20,000 nt of DNA from Prorocentrum cordatum (GCA_963575745.1 CAUYUJ010007224.1:467501-487500), one strand, 5' to 3'; shown: positions 1 through 8,790, counted from the first letter of the stretch. Notes: generated from the letters alone by a model not told the origin. Numbers and translations are program-made.

Positions 1-410
1 AGTGATCAGTGAGTACTGTGCAGGGGGTAGGGAGTAGCGAGTAGAGAGCAGCGGATAGTGAGTAGTGAGTTGTGGGCAATGAGTAGCGAGTAACGAATGA
101 GGAGTATTCAGTAGTGAACAGTGGATGGTGGTTGGAGGGTAGTGAGTAGTGATTAATGAGTAGTCATTTGTGAGTAGTGGGTGGTGAGTAGTGCTTATAC
201 AGAGTAGTGAATATTTACTAGTGGGTAGTGAATAGTGAGTATTGAGTAGTGCGTTGGGAGTAGCGAGTAGTGAGTAGTGTGTAGTGGGTTGTGAGTAGTG
301 GGTAGTGAGTAGTGAGTCGTGAGTTGTGAGCAGTGAGTAGTGAGAAGTGAGTAGCGAGTAGCAAGTAGTGAGTAGTGGGTAGTGAGTAGTGAATAATGAG
401 TACTGCATGC
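1..410. repeat. Degenerate 7-nt tandem array (AGTAGTG / AGTGAGT type)
   Basis: Almost the whole stretch is built from AGTAGTG, AGTGAGT and close variants. It begins before the window, so the array is truncated on the left. On the reverse strand the 7-nt period gives a 7-residue peptide period (TTHYSLL-like) without stops. That explains an open frame there and is not evidence of a gene. Units are heavily mutated (AGTAGCG, AGTTGTG, AGTACTG), which suggests an old or poorly homogenised array. Confidence 0.9.
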
Positions 411-422
411 TGTTTGGGGCTA

Positions 423-452
423 CGGTTCGGGTTTGGGGTTAGGGTCACGGGT
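423..452 (+). other. Short telomere-like G/T-rich stretch
   Basis: Directly after the 7-nt array there are four consecutive telomere-like words: TTCGGG, TTTGGGG, TTAGGG and TCACGGG. None is an exact run of the plant/algal TTTAGGG repeat, so this may be a degenerate interstitial remnant or chance in a G/T-rich strand. Confidence 0.3.
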
Positions 453-555
453 GGTCGGGGTGGTAGTGTTAGGTGTGGTAGGGGTCGGGTTCCAGAGACA
501 GGGGGCGCCGTGGCGAAAGGGGGGGAGGGGGGGTGGGGGTTCGAATTTGGCGGCC

Positions 556-604
556 AAAAGGGGGGAGGAGGGGGGGGGGGGGTAGGACCCCCCCCCCCCT
601 TTTG
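556..604. other. Poly-G/poly-C hairpin 1
   Basis: A 13-G run (570-582), five bases (TAGGA), then a 12-C run (588-599) can pair as a stem of about 12 G:C pairs with a 5-nt loop. An alternative outer pairing exists between CAAAAGGGGGG near 556 and CCCCCCTTTTG near 594. The G side could equally form a G-quadruplex. Confidence 0.8.
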
Positions 605-742
605 AAAGGGGGTGGTGGGGTGGGGGGGGCCCCCGACGACGGACCAGGAAAGGGGGGAGGGGGGTTCCCCGACGACGGACCGGGAAAGGGGGGGAGGGAG
701 GGAGAGGGTTCCCCGACGACGGATCGGGGAAAGGGGGGGAGT

Positions 743-768
743 GGGGGGGGGGGAGGGTCCCCCCCCCC
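743..768. other. Poly-G/poly-C hairpin 2
   Basis: An 11-G run (743-753), AGGGT, then a 10-C run (759-768). The design matches hairpin 1: a G-run, a 5-nt purine-rich loop and a C-run. Confidence 0.8.
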
Positions 769-779
769 TTGGGGCCATC

Positions 780-1865
780 CAGCGGCGCGCCCTCGGAGAT
801 GACCCTGCTTGCCTCCAGACTGCCCTGGGCTTCTTGGCTTTCGATTGTTGTCCTATGGCATGTGTGACGTTCCCATACCAAAAACCAATGGACGTCCTGG
901 GGTCTCATGGTGGGGTGTCTTGCGGAAGGTCTCTTGTGGACCGGCTTCCACTGTAAAGGGGGCCTTTGTCCACCCCCGAATCTTCATGAAGACGTTGGCC
1001 CTTGCTTGGCTCATGGGTAGGGGGGCAGGCCTCGTCGTCGCGGCTGGGCGGAGTTCAAGGGACGCTGTCAGGACGGTGACCGTCGGGACGGTGTCGGGGA
1101 GGAGTGGGGTGCGACAGCACGTTCTGATCCAGCCACTCTTTCTGCCTCCCTGCCACCTCCTCCGCCGCTCGAGTCGACACCCCTGCCAGGCGCGAGCGAA
1201 ACGCAAGACTCTCTCTCCCTTAGCCCATCCCTTCTCGCTCGTACCACTCCAGCCCCCACCCACGAGCCACCGCAGTGACACTCCGCATGTGGAGGCTGGC
1301 CCCGAGCGAGGGCGCATGCGGGACCGTCGTCGCCGCCACCGTCGCAGGGTCGTCAGCGATGACGGCCGGCGTCCTCCGTCCTCCGTGCTCCAAGGGGGGA
1401 TCGGGCGATACTCTGCGTACACGCCTGGTCACACAGACCATGGCCAGGACAACTCGGGCGTTGTCAGCAGTACCCGGAAGCAGGTATGTTCGGGCCCCCA
1501 GTCTCGAGTCTATGTTGGGTGCCTTCCCGTTTCAATGCTCGAATGGCTTTCCATGCCCTTCATCCTAAGGTGGCACGCAGGAACCCAATCTATGTTCAAC
1601 GACCTCCTACTTCTTGTTTGCGTGCACTTCTTTCGACCGACGGGCATACGTGACACGCGCGCCGTCTTCCAAATTGCACGTGTTACACATGTATTGGGTT
1701 GTTTACAAAAACCTGACACTTTTTCAAAAGTAGCACGCTGATTGGGTCGTCCGGGCAGCATGGCATTGGCATTGTTTTCCTTATCCGACCTACTATTGGC
1801 TTAGCGTTGGTGTGCACGCCAGAGAACTGTATCCGCCGTATCGAGGGGGAGTGCAGGGGGATCCA
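780..1865. other. Non-repetitive region, no recognised gene
   Basis: This region has balanced composition and no strong tandem repeat. Long open frames exist on both strands (809-1741 forward, 853-1422 reverse) and overlap each other. Their translations are Arg/Pro/Ser-rich with no motif I recognise. I see no convincing splice sites or conserved domain, and I make no gene call. Confidence 0.5.
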
Positions 1866-1959
1866 GGAGGAGGAGGAGGAGGAGGAGGAGGAGAAGGTGG
1901 AGGAGGAGGAGAAGGTGGAGGAGGAGGAGGAGGTTGAGGAGGAGAAGGAGGAGGAGGAG
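1866..1959 (+). repeat. GGA-type microsatellite
   Basis: An imperfect (GGA)n purine tract interrupted by AAGGTGG and TTGAGG. The Glu-rich and Pro-rich peptides predicted across it are artefacts of the triplet period. Confidence 0.95.
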
Positions 1960-2084
1960 TGTTTTGGGTGGTTATGGAGACTGTGTGGTGGCCGTCCAAC
2001 GTTTTATCTATTAAGAGGTTTTCGCAGTGAAGGAGTAGGGGGAATACCGAGGAGAAAGAGAAGGATACTGATGTGGCGACGGAG

Positions 2085-2755
2085 GAGGGATCTCCTCATC
2101 TTATTCCTTCGTCTCCTCCCTCAGTGCCCCTCCTCCACGCTCTCTGTTCATGCTCTGCCCTCCCTCTCTCGACCTGTCTCCCGTCTCTCCTGATCCACCT
2201 CGGCCCCAGTCTTTACCCCACTTTCACTCGGATGGCCACCCGGACCATGCGCGTGTGTGAGACCTTCTCGTCGCCCTCCGGCGCTCTGCTGCCCCTCCTC
2301 CGCCGCTCCCGTCCCTCCGCTTCCCCTCCTCTCTCCGCCTTTCTCCCTGCCCCCTTCTCTTTCGAAAGCAGCTCCTGGGAGGTCACATTCTGACTTTGCC
2401 CTTGTCCGAAATCTGGCGCGATCCCACTCAATCCGGCTTGACCCCGCTCGATCCGGCTTCATCCCGCCTGATCCGCGGCCAAATCCGGCGTAGCAGCCCC
2501 CCAGTGGGGTTTCATCTTCCTGAATCCTTCCGGCGGGGATCTCCCAGCAGCAGCTTCCCAACGTCCTTCCGCTTCCTTTCTCCCTTCGCCCTTCTCCCTG
2601 CCCTCTTCTCCTGCCCTCTCCCTTCCCTCCTCGCTTCCCCCCTCGCTTCCCTCCTCCCTCCGCCCTTCTCCCGCCCCTCCTGTCGCTCTCCTCCCTCCTC
2701 CTCCCTTCGCCCTCCTCCCTGCCCTTTGCTCCTCCCTCCTCCTCGTGCCCCCCCC
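2085..2755. repeat. Pyrimidine-rich (CT/CCT) region
   Basis: The + strand is mostly CCT, TCC and CTTCC words. A short less-skewed island at about 2395-2520 contains an imperfect CGATCCGGCTTCATCCC-like motif of about 20 nt repeated three times. The 2560-2750 part is almost pure pyrimidine. Open frames on both strands (Ser/Pro-rich forward; Arg/Gly/Glu-rich reverse) follow from the base skew and I do not regard them as genes. Confidence 0.8.
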
Positions 2756-2837
2756 CCCGGAGGCGTCCCCGAAGGCGGGCCAGCAGGCCGCCCGCACCGC
2801 CAGGACCCAAGACTCTTCGCCCTCGTCGCCGTGTCGC

Positions 2838-3050
2838 CACCGCCGCCGCCGCCGCTTCCGTCGTCGTCGTCGTCGGCGGCGTCGGCGTCATCGCCGTCGT
2901 GGTCGTCGGCGTCGTCGTCGTCGGCGGCGTCTTTTTCCAGGTCGGCGTCGGCGTCGGCGTCGGATCCGGCGTCGGCTTCGGCGTCGGCGTCGTTGTCGTC
3001 GGCGGCGGCGGTAGTGGTGGCGTCTTTGTCTTTGTCTTTGTCGTCGTCGG
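2838..3050. repeat. GTC / GTCGGC trinucleotide array
   Basis: Starts with CCG triplets, then mixes GTC and GGC triplets with GTCGGC and GTCTTT variants. It would encode Asp/Ala-rich peptide on the reverse strand and Ser/Ala-rich or Arg-rich peptides forward, all low complexity. Confidence 0.92.
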
Positions 3051-3052
3051 AT

Positions 3053-3118
3053 AAGGAGGAGAGGAGGAGAAGAGAGAAGAAGGAGGGGGAGGAGGAGGGG
3101 CGAGGATGAGGAGGAAGA
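3053..3118 (+). repeat. GGA-type purine tract
   Basis: Imperfect GAGGAG/AGAAG tract immediately following the GTC array. Confidence 0.85.
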
Positions 3119-3320
3119 GGAGCGGGAGACACGGATGGGAGGAGAGGGAGTAATCCGAGGAGGGCGAGTTGAGACAGCGCTAGTTGGACTTCGGAGGGGG
3201 CCCTCGTCGCCACGACCGGACGCAGCTCTGAAAACTGGTGCGGTTGGACCCCAAGAGGGGTCCGTGGGCCGATTTGTGAGCTGCCGTTGATTCTACTCGC
3301 CCTGCTCCGAGATCGGGAGA

Positions 3321-3350
3321 AACAGGGAGGAGGAGGAGGAGGAGGAGGGC
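3321..3350 (+). repeat. Short (GGA)n microsatellite
   Basis: About nine near-perfect GGA triplets. Confidence 0.9.
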
Positions 3351-3356
3351 GTCGGC

Positions 3357-3519
3357 TTGCACAGACAGCCTCAACGGTGGTTTGCCCCCGGGGCCTCAGG
3401 GCTATCATTTCCTCAGGTGTAGCGCCTGGTGTCCATGTCCGCGGGGGCACACCGAATTGGTTGCTGTAACGTCTCAATTGGTCTGCTCGTAGAGTTGTCA
3501 ATGGGCGGGTCGAGACTGA
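3357..3519 (-). CDS. Possible exon of unidentified protein (SAP-like helix pair?)
   Basis: This reverse-strand frame is part of a longer opening (2512-3552) whose remaining portion is simple repeat. The local translation has balanced composition and includes LRADQLRRYSNQFGV followed about ten residues later by TPEEMIAL. The spacing loosely resembles a SAP-type helix-turn-helix (LR..AR.LGV ... E.I..L), a nucleic-acid-binding fold. A pyrimidine-rich stretch ending in AG lies just upstream on the reverse strand (around 3520-3540), compatible with a splice acceptor. No start codon, stop or donor can be fixed. It could be chance. I do not claim a function. Confidence 0.2.
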
Positions 3520-3974
3520 CCGCATCATACACAAGAAGAAATCATTGCCCACTGGTATCCGTCCATCCTTCCGTCCTAACTCTTAGCCGTGGGTCATTGG
3601 ATTCGAACTTCGCGTCCAAGGACATTGCCGCATTACCGCACATCCGTATGACTTGGTCTTTTGCATTGCGAAGGGTGTGCCACCGATTTTGCCACACCAC
3701 CCTTTATCAATGCACCGTGGCCGTCTAAACCATGGTCGCCCTCGGCGGCCGACCAAGCGGAACACATGAGCTGGCTTGTACCGGATAGGAGGGGTGGTGT
3801 GTTTAATATGGTTCGCGCCGTTTCTCGACTTTCGGGGCAATGTGAAACAGATCGAAGAGGAGCGGGGATGAGCTGGAGCTGGAGGGAGTAAAACAAGGGG
3901 GGAGGACGGGGGCAAAGAATGCGGAATTGCCGTCTTGCTCCTCTTCTTCCCTACTCCGTGTTCTCGGCTCCCTC
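3520..3974. other. Spacer, no recognised gene
   Basis: A mixed-composition spacer. Overlapping short open frames occur on both strands (3661-3891 forward, 3583-4041 reverse) and I recognise no domain in either. A GGATTCGAAC word near 3598 resembles a tRNA T-arm on the reverse strand, but the flanking bases do not pair. Confidence 0.45.
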
Positions 3975-4030
3975 TCCTCCTAATCCTCCTCCTCCTCCTC
4001 TTCCTCCTCCTCCTCCTCCTCCTCCAGTTC
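3975..4030. repeat. (CCT)n microsatellite
   Basis: Imperfect CCT/CTT triplets on the + strand, giving Pro-rich or Leu-rich artefact peptides. C/T-rich sequence continues more loosely to about 4130. Confidence 0.92.
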
Positions 4031-4175
4031 CGTCCCGTCATTGTCCCTCCTCACCTTCTTCACGTCCTCAATGCTTCTCCTCCTCCCAGCCCTCCCCCCC
4101 CCTACCCCATTCATCTCCGTGTTCCCTCCCAGCCTGTGGCGATGTGAGAGGAGGGAAGCCAGTGGAGAAGATCGT

Positions 4176-4300
4176 CAGGGAAAGGAGGGGGGGATGGAGG
4201 GAGGAAGGTGGGGGAGGTGGAGGAGGACGACCAGAGTGAATCGCCAGTGGAGGAGGACCGCCAGGAGAGGGAGGGAGGATGGGGATGAGGAGGAGGACCA
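4176..4300 (+). repeat. Purine-rich GGA/GGGA tract
   Basis: An imperfect purine-rich stretch with GGAGG words, interrupted by ACGACC and AGTGAATCGCC. The phrase CAGTGGAGGAGGACCGCCAG resembles the segment just before it, so it may be a small local duplication. Confidence 0.75.
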
Positions 4301-4360
4301 GAGTAGACTTAGGTTGCATCGAGGATGCTGCAATATACCCTCCCGCCCCAGGTTTCTTTT

Positions 4361-4868
4361 TCAAGGGTCGCCCACCAGTCTTCCTTTTCCGTGTGGGGTC
4401 CGCACTCCTTGAATGACGGGCGCCCGGTGGGCGTGCCTCTCGGGCGGTACCTCGCTGTGTAGGAGGAGCCGCCCTGCACCGCTCCAGATCGGCAAAACGG
4501 AAAGCAGCAGGACGATACACTTCAAAGGCACTGTGCGGCGATAGCTCGGTGCAAAAATCAGCTGCGCTCCACCCGTGTGTAGCGGCCTTACAAATTCAAG
4601 CGTTCGATTGAAGAACAGGGGGTCATAATCGGGAGCCCCAGTTTGGAAAGGGGCCGCCCTCCAGCCGTGCATCCGGCATGCGAATTGGACGTCCCGCTCA
4701 TAGAATTTGAAGAAGTTTTTAGGAAGAGCCACGTTTTGAGAGCGAGCCGCTGAAACAAGCTCAAAAGGAATGTGCTCGGTGCGGAAGCGATGGCATCCTT
4801 GCCCCTTCGGTCCGTCCTCGGCCACTTTCGTTGGCCAGGACCATGCGGGTTGACTCGCAGCTCAGTCC
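4361..4868 (-). CDS. Unidentified reverse-strand open frame, possible exon
   Basis: The reverse frame is open from an upstream stop near 4868 down to 4361. Its first two thirds translate into a sequence of ordinary globular composition, unlike its neighbours: aromatic, charged and hydrophobic residues are mixed, with segments such as HIPFELVSAARSQNVALPK and FFKFYERDVQFACRMHGW. The last third becomes Arg/Pro-rich and is less convincing. The only starts in the frame are non-ATG or internal, so if it is real it is an exon rather than a whole gene. I recognise no family. The composition is also less GC-rich than in the repeat-derived frames. Chance is still quite possible. Confidence 0.22.
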
Positions 4869-4889
4869 TCGGCCACTTTCGTTAGCCAG
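4813..4889. repeat. Direct repeat of 25 bp, 52 bp apart
   Basis: The words GTCCTCGGCCACTTTCGTTG...CCAG at 4813-4837 and AGTCCTCGGCCACTTTCG...CCAG at 4864-4889 differ at one or two bases. This looks like a two-copy tandem duplication of about 52 bp that has diverged outside the core. Confidence 0.8.
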
Positions 4890-5035
4890 CCTCGTTCGAA
4901 GAACGCTGACGTGGCCCTCCGAGGCCCCTGCATCCTCCCCCGCGCATCCTTGTGATGCGGGCTGACGGGCTGGCCGTGACAGCGCGCCCCAGGAAGCCGC
5001 GGGCTGTCTTTGCCGAAGAGCTCTACGAGGTAAGA

Positions 5036-5158
5036 AGGGGGAGGAGGAGGAGGAGGAGGAGGAGGAGGAGGAGGAGGAGGAGAAGGAGGAGAAGGAGGAG
5101 AAGGAAGTGGAGGAGGAGGACGAGGAGAGAGGAAAGAGGACGAGAAGAAGGAGGAGGT
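5036..5158 (+). repeat. GGA/AGG microsatellite
   Basis: Near-perfect (GGA)n for about 45 bp, then GGAGAA and GGAAGTGGA variants and a GACGAG patch. It encodes Arg/Glu runs forward and Ser/Pro runs on the reverse. Confidence 0.95.
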
Positions 5159-5319
5159 CCACTGCGGCGGGGGCCCTCGGCCGAACAGCCCCCGGAAGTT
5201 GCGGGCCCGAGGGCCCTGGACTCGCGGGCCCGTGGGGCCCACGGCCCAGGGCGCCACTTGCGCGCGCCGGACAGACGACCCCCAGAAGGTGCCAGCGAAA
5301 CGTCGCCGAATCGGCATTC

Positions 5320-5600
5320 GGAGGAGGCGCGCGGCCAGCGGGGAATCCACTGCTGCCTCGTTTCTCGAGCATAAAGCGGTCCGTCTCGGAGGCCCAGCCG
5401 GGCGGCCAGGGGCGATCCTTCGGATCGACATTCGGGTCGTCGAGAGGGACCTTCGGAGGAGGTGCGCGGCCGGCGGTGAATGAAGCTCTGTTTCGTTTCT
5501 TATAAGCATGATCGGTCCGGTTCGGAAGGCGATCCGGGCGGCCAGGACCACCCTTCGGATCGACATTCGGGTCGTCGATGGGGGAGCCTTCGGAGGAGGC
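5320..5600. repeat. Diverged 135-bp tandem repeat (two copies plus a partial third)
   Basis: Each unit begins with GGAGGAGG (5320, 5455, 5592). The two full copies share a perfectly conserved 26-bp core at about 5418-5443 and 5552-5578, which begins CCTTCGGATCGACATTCGGG and continues GTCGTCGA. Elsewhere they are strongly diverged. Because 135 is 45 codons, the reverse frame stays open through both copies and reads as a 45-residue repeat, with DDPNVDPK and AGRAPPP shared by both. That peptide-level similarity could be real coding or a side effect of nucleotide similarity. Confidence 0.85.
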
Positions 5601-5609
5601 TCCTGTGCG

Positions 5610-5900
5610 AGCCTCCAGGGTGGCTCGCAGGAGCTCCACGGGAGCATCTCCGAAGCCTTGCAGAAGCCTCTCGGGCGTCTCGCGGGGGGTCGGGAGCTGT
5701 TCAGGAGCCCGCCATGCGTTTTTTATTTGTATTCTCAGAGGCTCATCAGGAGCCCACGGGCACTTTTCTGTACTCTCCGACGACCTTGTCAACAGCCTTT
5801 CAGGAGCTTCGCAGGGTGCTCTTTCTCCGGGGACTTTCGGGGGCTTCGCAGGAACGTCTAAGGTACCTTGCAGGATCTTTTTTTTCAGAAGTTTGTTCTC
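5610..5900. repeat. Loose CAGGAGC/GCAGG-punctuated region
   Basis: The words CAGGAGC, GCAGGA or GCAGAAG recur every roughly 20-40 bp (for example near 5630, 5660, 5702, 5747, 5799, 5815, 5846, 5873). The spacing is irregular and the intervening sequence is not repeated. It may be an old degraded array continuing from the 135-bp repeat. No gene is recognised. Confidence 0.35.
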
Positions 5901-6808
5901 AGGAAATTCTCGGTGTCCACTCGTGAACCCTTTGCGGGCCTCTCGCCGTTGTCATCGTATTCGTCGTCGTCGCGTCCGTCGTCGTTCTCATCGTCGTCGT
6001 TGTCTTCTGCTTCGTGTTCGCGCAAAGGGATGATAATGCACCCCGGTGGCGCATTGTCCTGCAATGGCGCGTTCGATTCTCGTGTTCCAGATTTGAGAGA
6101 GTTTGCATTTCACAGGAACTTTCCTCTCCAGGGCCAGCTCATGCCGAACAAGAATTCGGCGCTGCATACGCTGGGGGGCGACGGGGGGGGAGGGGGGCGA
6201 AGACGCGTGCACCTTTCGTGCCATTTGTTTGGGTTCGGGCCCCTCCGAGGCCCCTCTTCGGGCACGAGAGCTGCACCCCTTCTCGCCCCCTCCATTTACA
6301 GTCGGACCGAGGTATCAGATCGAGGTCGTTTCCAGGTGGGTGCCCTAGTGTTCTTCGTGCCCGTTGGATGTTTTGGGGCATCCTGGGGGGGGGGTACCCC
6401 TGGATGTTCTGTTTGTTTCGGCCGACGGAGGGCCCCATGTTCTTGCAGGATGTTCTTCTGGCCCAGGCTCCCCCCCGCAACAACGACGACGACGGAGGAG
6501 GAGGAAAAGGAGGAGGATGAGGAGCAGCAGGGACGAGTGTTTCCCCACCAGGAGAAACAGGTGAGGGGAGAGCAAAACTAAAGCCCCTTAGAGGTGTGAG
6601 CGCCCCCCCACTGCGCCACGCCCGAAAATAAACCAGACAAGAAATCCGCAGGGCTCCGGCGCACCGTGCCCGCAGCCCCGCCGGCGACTGGTGGAGCGGC
6701 GCGACGGAGGGCCGCCCGCAGGGCGGGGGCAGCTGGAAGGGCGGCGGCGCGGGCGCTGGCGCGGGCGGCAGGCGCCGCCGCGCGCCCGGCGGGCAGGGCC
6801 GCCTCGCG
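5901..6808. other. Mixed region with small triplet patches, no recognised gene
   Basis: A GTC/TCG patch lies at about 5945-6015 and a GAC/GGA patch at about 6480-6525. The rest is GC-rich and open in several frames. From about 6660 to 6808 it is very GC-rich (GCGGGC words) and leads into the GAC array. I identify no domain or splice pattern. Confidence 0.5.
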
Positions 6809-7072
<264 letters not shown>

Positions 7073-7139
7073 CGTCAGCCGCTGCCTCCGAGCTGAGCCG
7101 CCTCGCGTCGGCGACGGCGAGCGATTTCCGGAGACCGCT

Positions 7140-7310
7140 TTCAATTCGGCCATGTCGATTCGGATCGATGCGGTCTCGAGGATTTAGATTTCGATTCGAC
7201 TCGACTCCCTCGATTTCGATGTCGATTTTGATGTCGATGCGATTTCGACTCCCTCGTTTCGATGTCGATTCTATTTCTATTTCGATGCGATTTCGAGGAC
7301 TTCGATGTCG
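7140..7310. repeat. CGATTT / TCGATG degenerate hexamer array
   Basis: Hexamer-like words TCGATT, TTCGAT and TCGATG recur throughout. A larger unit beginning CGACTCCCTCG occurs at 7202 and 7246 (44 bp apart) and is followed both times by TTTCGATGTCGATT, which suggests a duplicated segment inside the array. It is notably more AT-rich than its neighbours. Confidence 0.85.
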
Positions 7311-7667
7311 AGCCCGACGTGGGTTCGGGCTTCCCTGTGCGCCCCGGGCGGCGGAAGATTTGTTATTCTTCTCCCAGTGGATTCTTGTCGTCGTCGGCCG
7401 GTGTCGACCGCACGTCGTCGTCGAAGCATTTTTGATGCTCGGGCCGCCGGCGCGAAGCATTCTCTACCGTCCGCACCAAGACGGTTTGCTCATTCTTGAG
7501 CTTGCTTTATGTTCGATTCCTGTCCCTCCTGCCAGGGGCCAGGGCCGGCAGCAGAGCCGGCCTCGCTCGCAGAGCCGCCGCGGCAAGGCGGCGGGCCACA
7601 GGGACCGGGGCGGCTGGGCCCCGGAGCAGCAGCCCCGCCAGCAGCAGGCGAACCAGAGGGGGCGGCG
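7311..7667. other. GC-rich spacer between triplet arrays
   Basis: No gene or clear repeat is recognised. The right half (7540-7667) is GC-rich with GCAGCAG and GGCGGCGG words leading into the GAT array, much as GC-rich sequence leads into the GAC array upstream. Confidence 0.5.
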
Positions 7668-7690
7668 GTGATGATGATGATGATGATGAC

Positions 7691-7763
<73 letters not shown>

Positions 7764-7943
7764 GTGATGGTGATGGTGATGGTGATGGTGATGATGGTGA
7801 TGATGATGATGGTGGTGATGATGATGATGCTGATGATGATGATGATGACGATGACGATGACGATGATACTGATGATGACGATGATGTTGATCATCATGAT
7901 GCTGGTGATGATGACGGTGACGGTCACGATGACGATGATGATG
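7668..7943. repeat. GAT array followed by GATGGT hexamers and mixed GAT/GAC
   Basis: About 27-30 GAT triplets (broken once by a GAC) are followed by about five GATGGT hexamers (7761-7792), then a variable GAT/GGT/GAC/GCT mixture. Met-, Asp- and Ile-rich peptides read from it are artefacts. Confidence 0.97.
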
Positions 7944-8104
7944 AGAGCGCGTGCGCAGTAATGATGTCAGAGGGGCCGTTCAGTGAGACGAGTAGGGGGA
8001 AGGTAGCAGGAGCTTAGCGTGCCTCGCCCGTTGCCACGCTCTGCAGCCTTTCGTTGTTCCAGGGTCTGCACGGCGCCGACCCATCCGCCACGGTGCCCCC
8101 GTGT

Positions 8105-8459
8105 ATGTCTGGCTGGCTCGACGACGTGCTGGTTGAGGCTTCGCGGGAGGCTGTGCGGACGCTGGGCACCGCGTCCTTGGTCTGAGCTGGCCAGAGTGAG
8201 CGGTCGTGCCCCGATTGCACCTGCTCTCCACGCTTGGCGTGCCCTGCGTTGCAGTGCCCGCCGTGCACGCTCGGGGGCGCCGCCTGCCCGAGCTGCCCGG
8301 AGGCCAGCTGCCCAAGGGCGGCGCGGGGCCTCGGCGGCTGGTGCCTTTTCGCTGTGCTGGTCGCGGCCATCGCGGGGCTGGCGGCTGGCTGTTGCCTGGG
8401 CACCGTGTGGGGCATTGGCGTTCGGCGTGTGCATGGCCGACTCGAAGCCCATCGCTCCA
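8105..8459 (+). pseudogene. Relic N-terminal module: Cys-rich region and transmembrane segment
   Basis: A plausible start ATG lies at 8105 (MSGWLDDVLVEAS...) and is followed after 26 codons by an in-frame TGA at 8183. Beyond it the same frame reads CPDCTC, then CPALQCPPC and CPSCPEASC, about nine cysteines in roughly 40 residues (8200-8320). A hydrophobic stretch follows (8339-8416, about 26 residues, LFAVLVAAIAGLAAG core), flanked by Arg on the C-terminal side. I recall the same Cys/Pro-rich plus single membrane helix layout at the start of this family's proteins. The protein would be membrane-anchored if intact. The frame shifts from 2 to 3 near 8455, after which frame 2 loses similarity. 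Confidence 0.7.
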
Positions 8460-8790
8460 GGTCTTCTGATCCTGGTGTGGTACGGGGGCGCGGAGGCATA
8501 TTGGCACGAGCGCCTGCTGCTCTGCCAACCAGGGAGTGACTTGGGTGATAGCAACACCGATGACGACGTCTATGAAGAAAACATCATGGCGCTCGGTGGC
8601 CGCCTGTGCATGCAAGGGTCTCTGCCAACGCCCTGCTCTACCGCTTCCCGCCGCTCGGTCAGTTGCACTCGAACGCGGAGTGTCGCCAGATCTTCGATGA
8701 TGGGATCGCGGAGGCCCAGATGTGGAGGGCTGCCCTGGGGGTCGATGGTGCCGCGGTTGACGCCGAACCAGTTGCCGTTCGCGATCGTGT
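8460..8790 (+). pseudogene. Relic conserved segment after the membrane helix
   Basis: Frame 3 (about 8460-8605) reads YWHERLLL and then DDDVYEENIMALGG. Frame 2 (about 8606-8790) continues with ALLYRFPPLGQLHSNAEC and an Ala/Glu-rich tail. I recall family members having an (F/Y)WHER...-VxTPDxDVYxE...-LYRF progression in one frame, so the change near 8605 is a frameshift in this copy. The function of the segment is unknown. The frame-2 portion drifts into a Pro/Ala/Gly-rich linker where the frame cannot be followed reliably. Confidence 0.65.

Larger units (their letters stand above)
484..775. repeat. G-rich block with a 36-44 bp tandem motif and G/C hairpins
   Basis: Three copies of a motif running from CCCCGACGACGGA to GAAAGGGGG start near 631, 667 and 711, separated by G/A-rich spacers. 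Two poly-G to poly-C hairpins flank or overlap them (listed separately). The block is open in several frames on both strands because it is nearly stop-free G/C, and the peptides are Pro/Gly/Arg low complexity. I see no gene. Confidence 0.85.

Noticed and set aside
2148-3552. Reverse frames of 247 and 346 codons covering CT-rich and GTC repeats.
   Set aside because: Arg/Gly- and Asp-rich low-complexity translation. Only the short 3357-3519 part looks possibly coding and is listed separately at low confidence.
3590-3615. A possible tRNA T-arm (GGATTCGAAC reverse; also GGTTCGAAT near 11848).
   Set aside because: The bases flanking the loop do not form a five-pair stem, and no acceptor or anticodon arms are found at the right distance.
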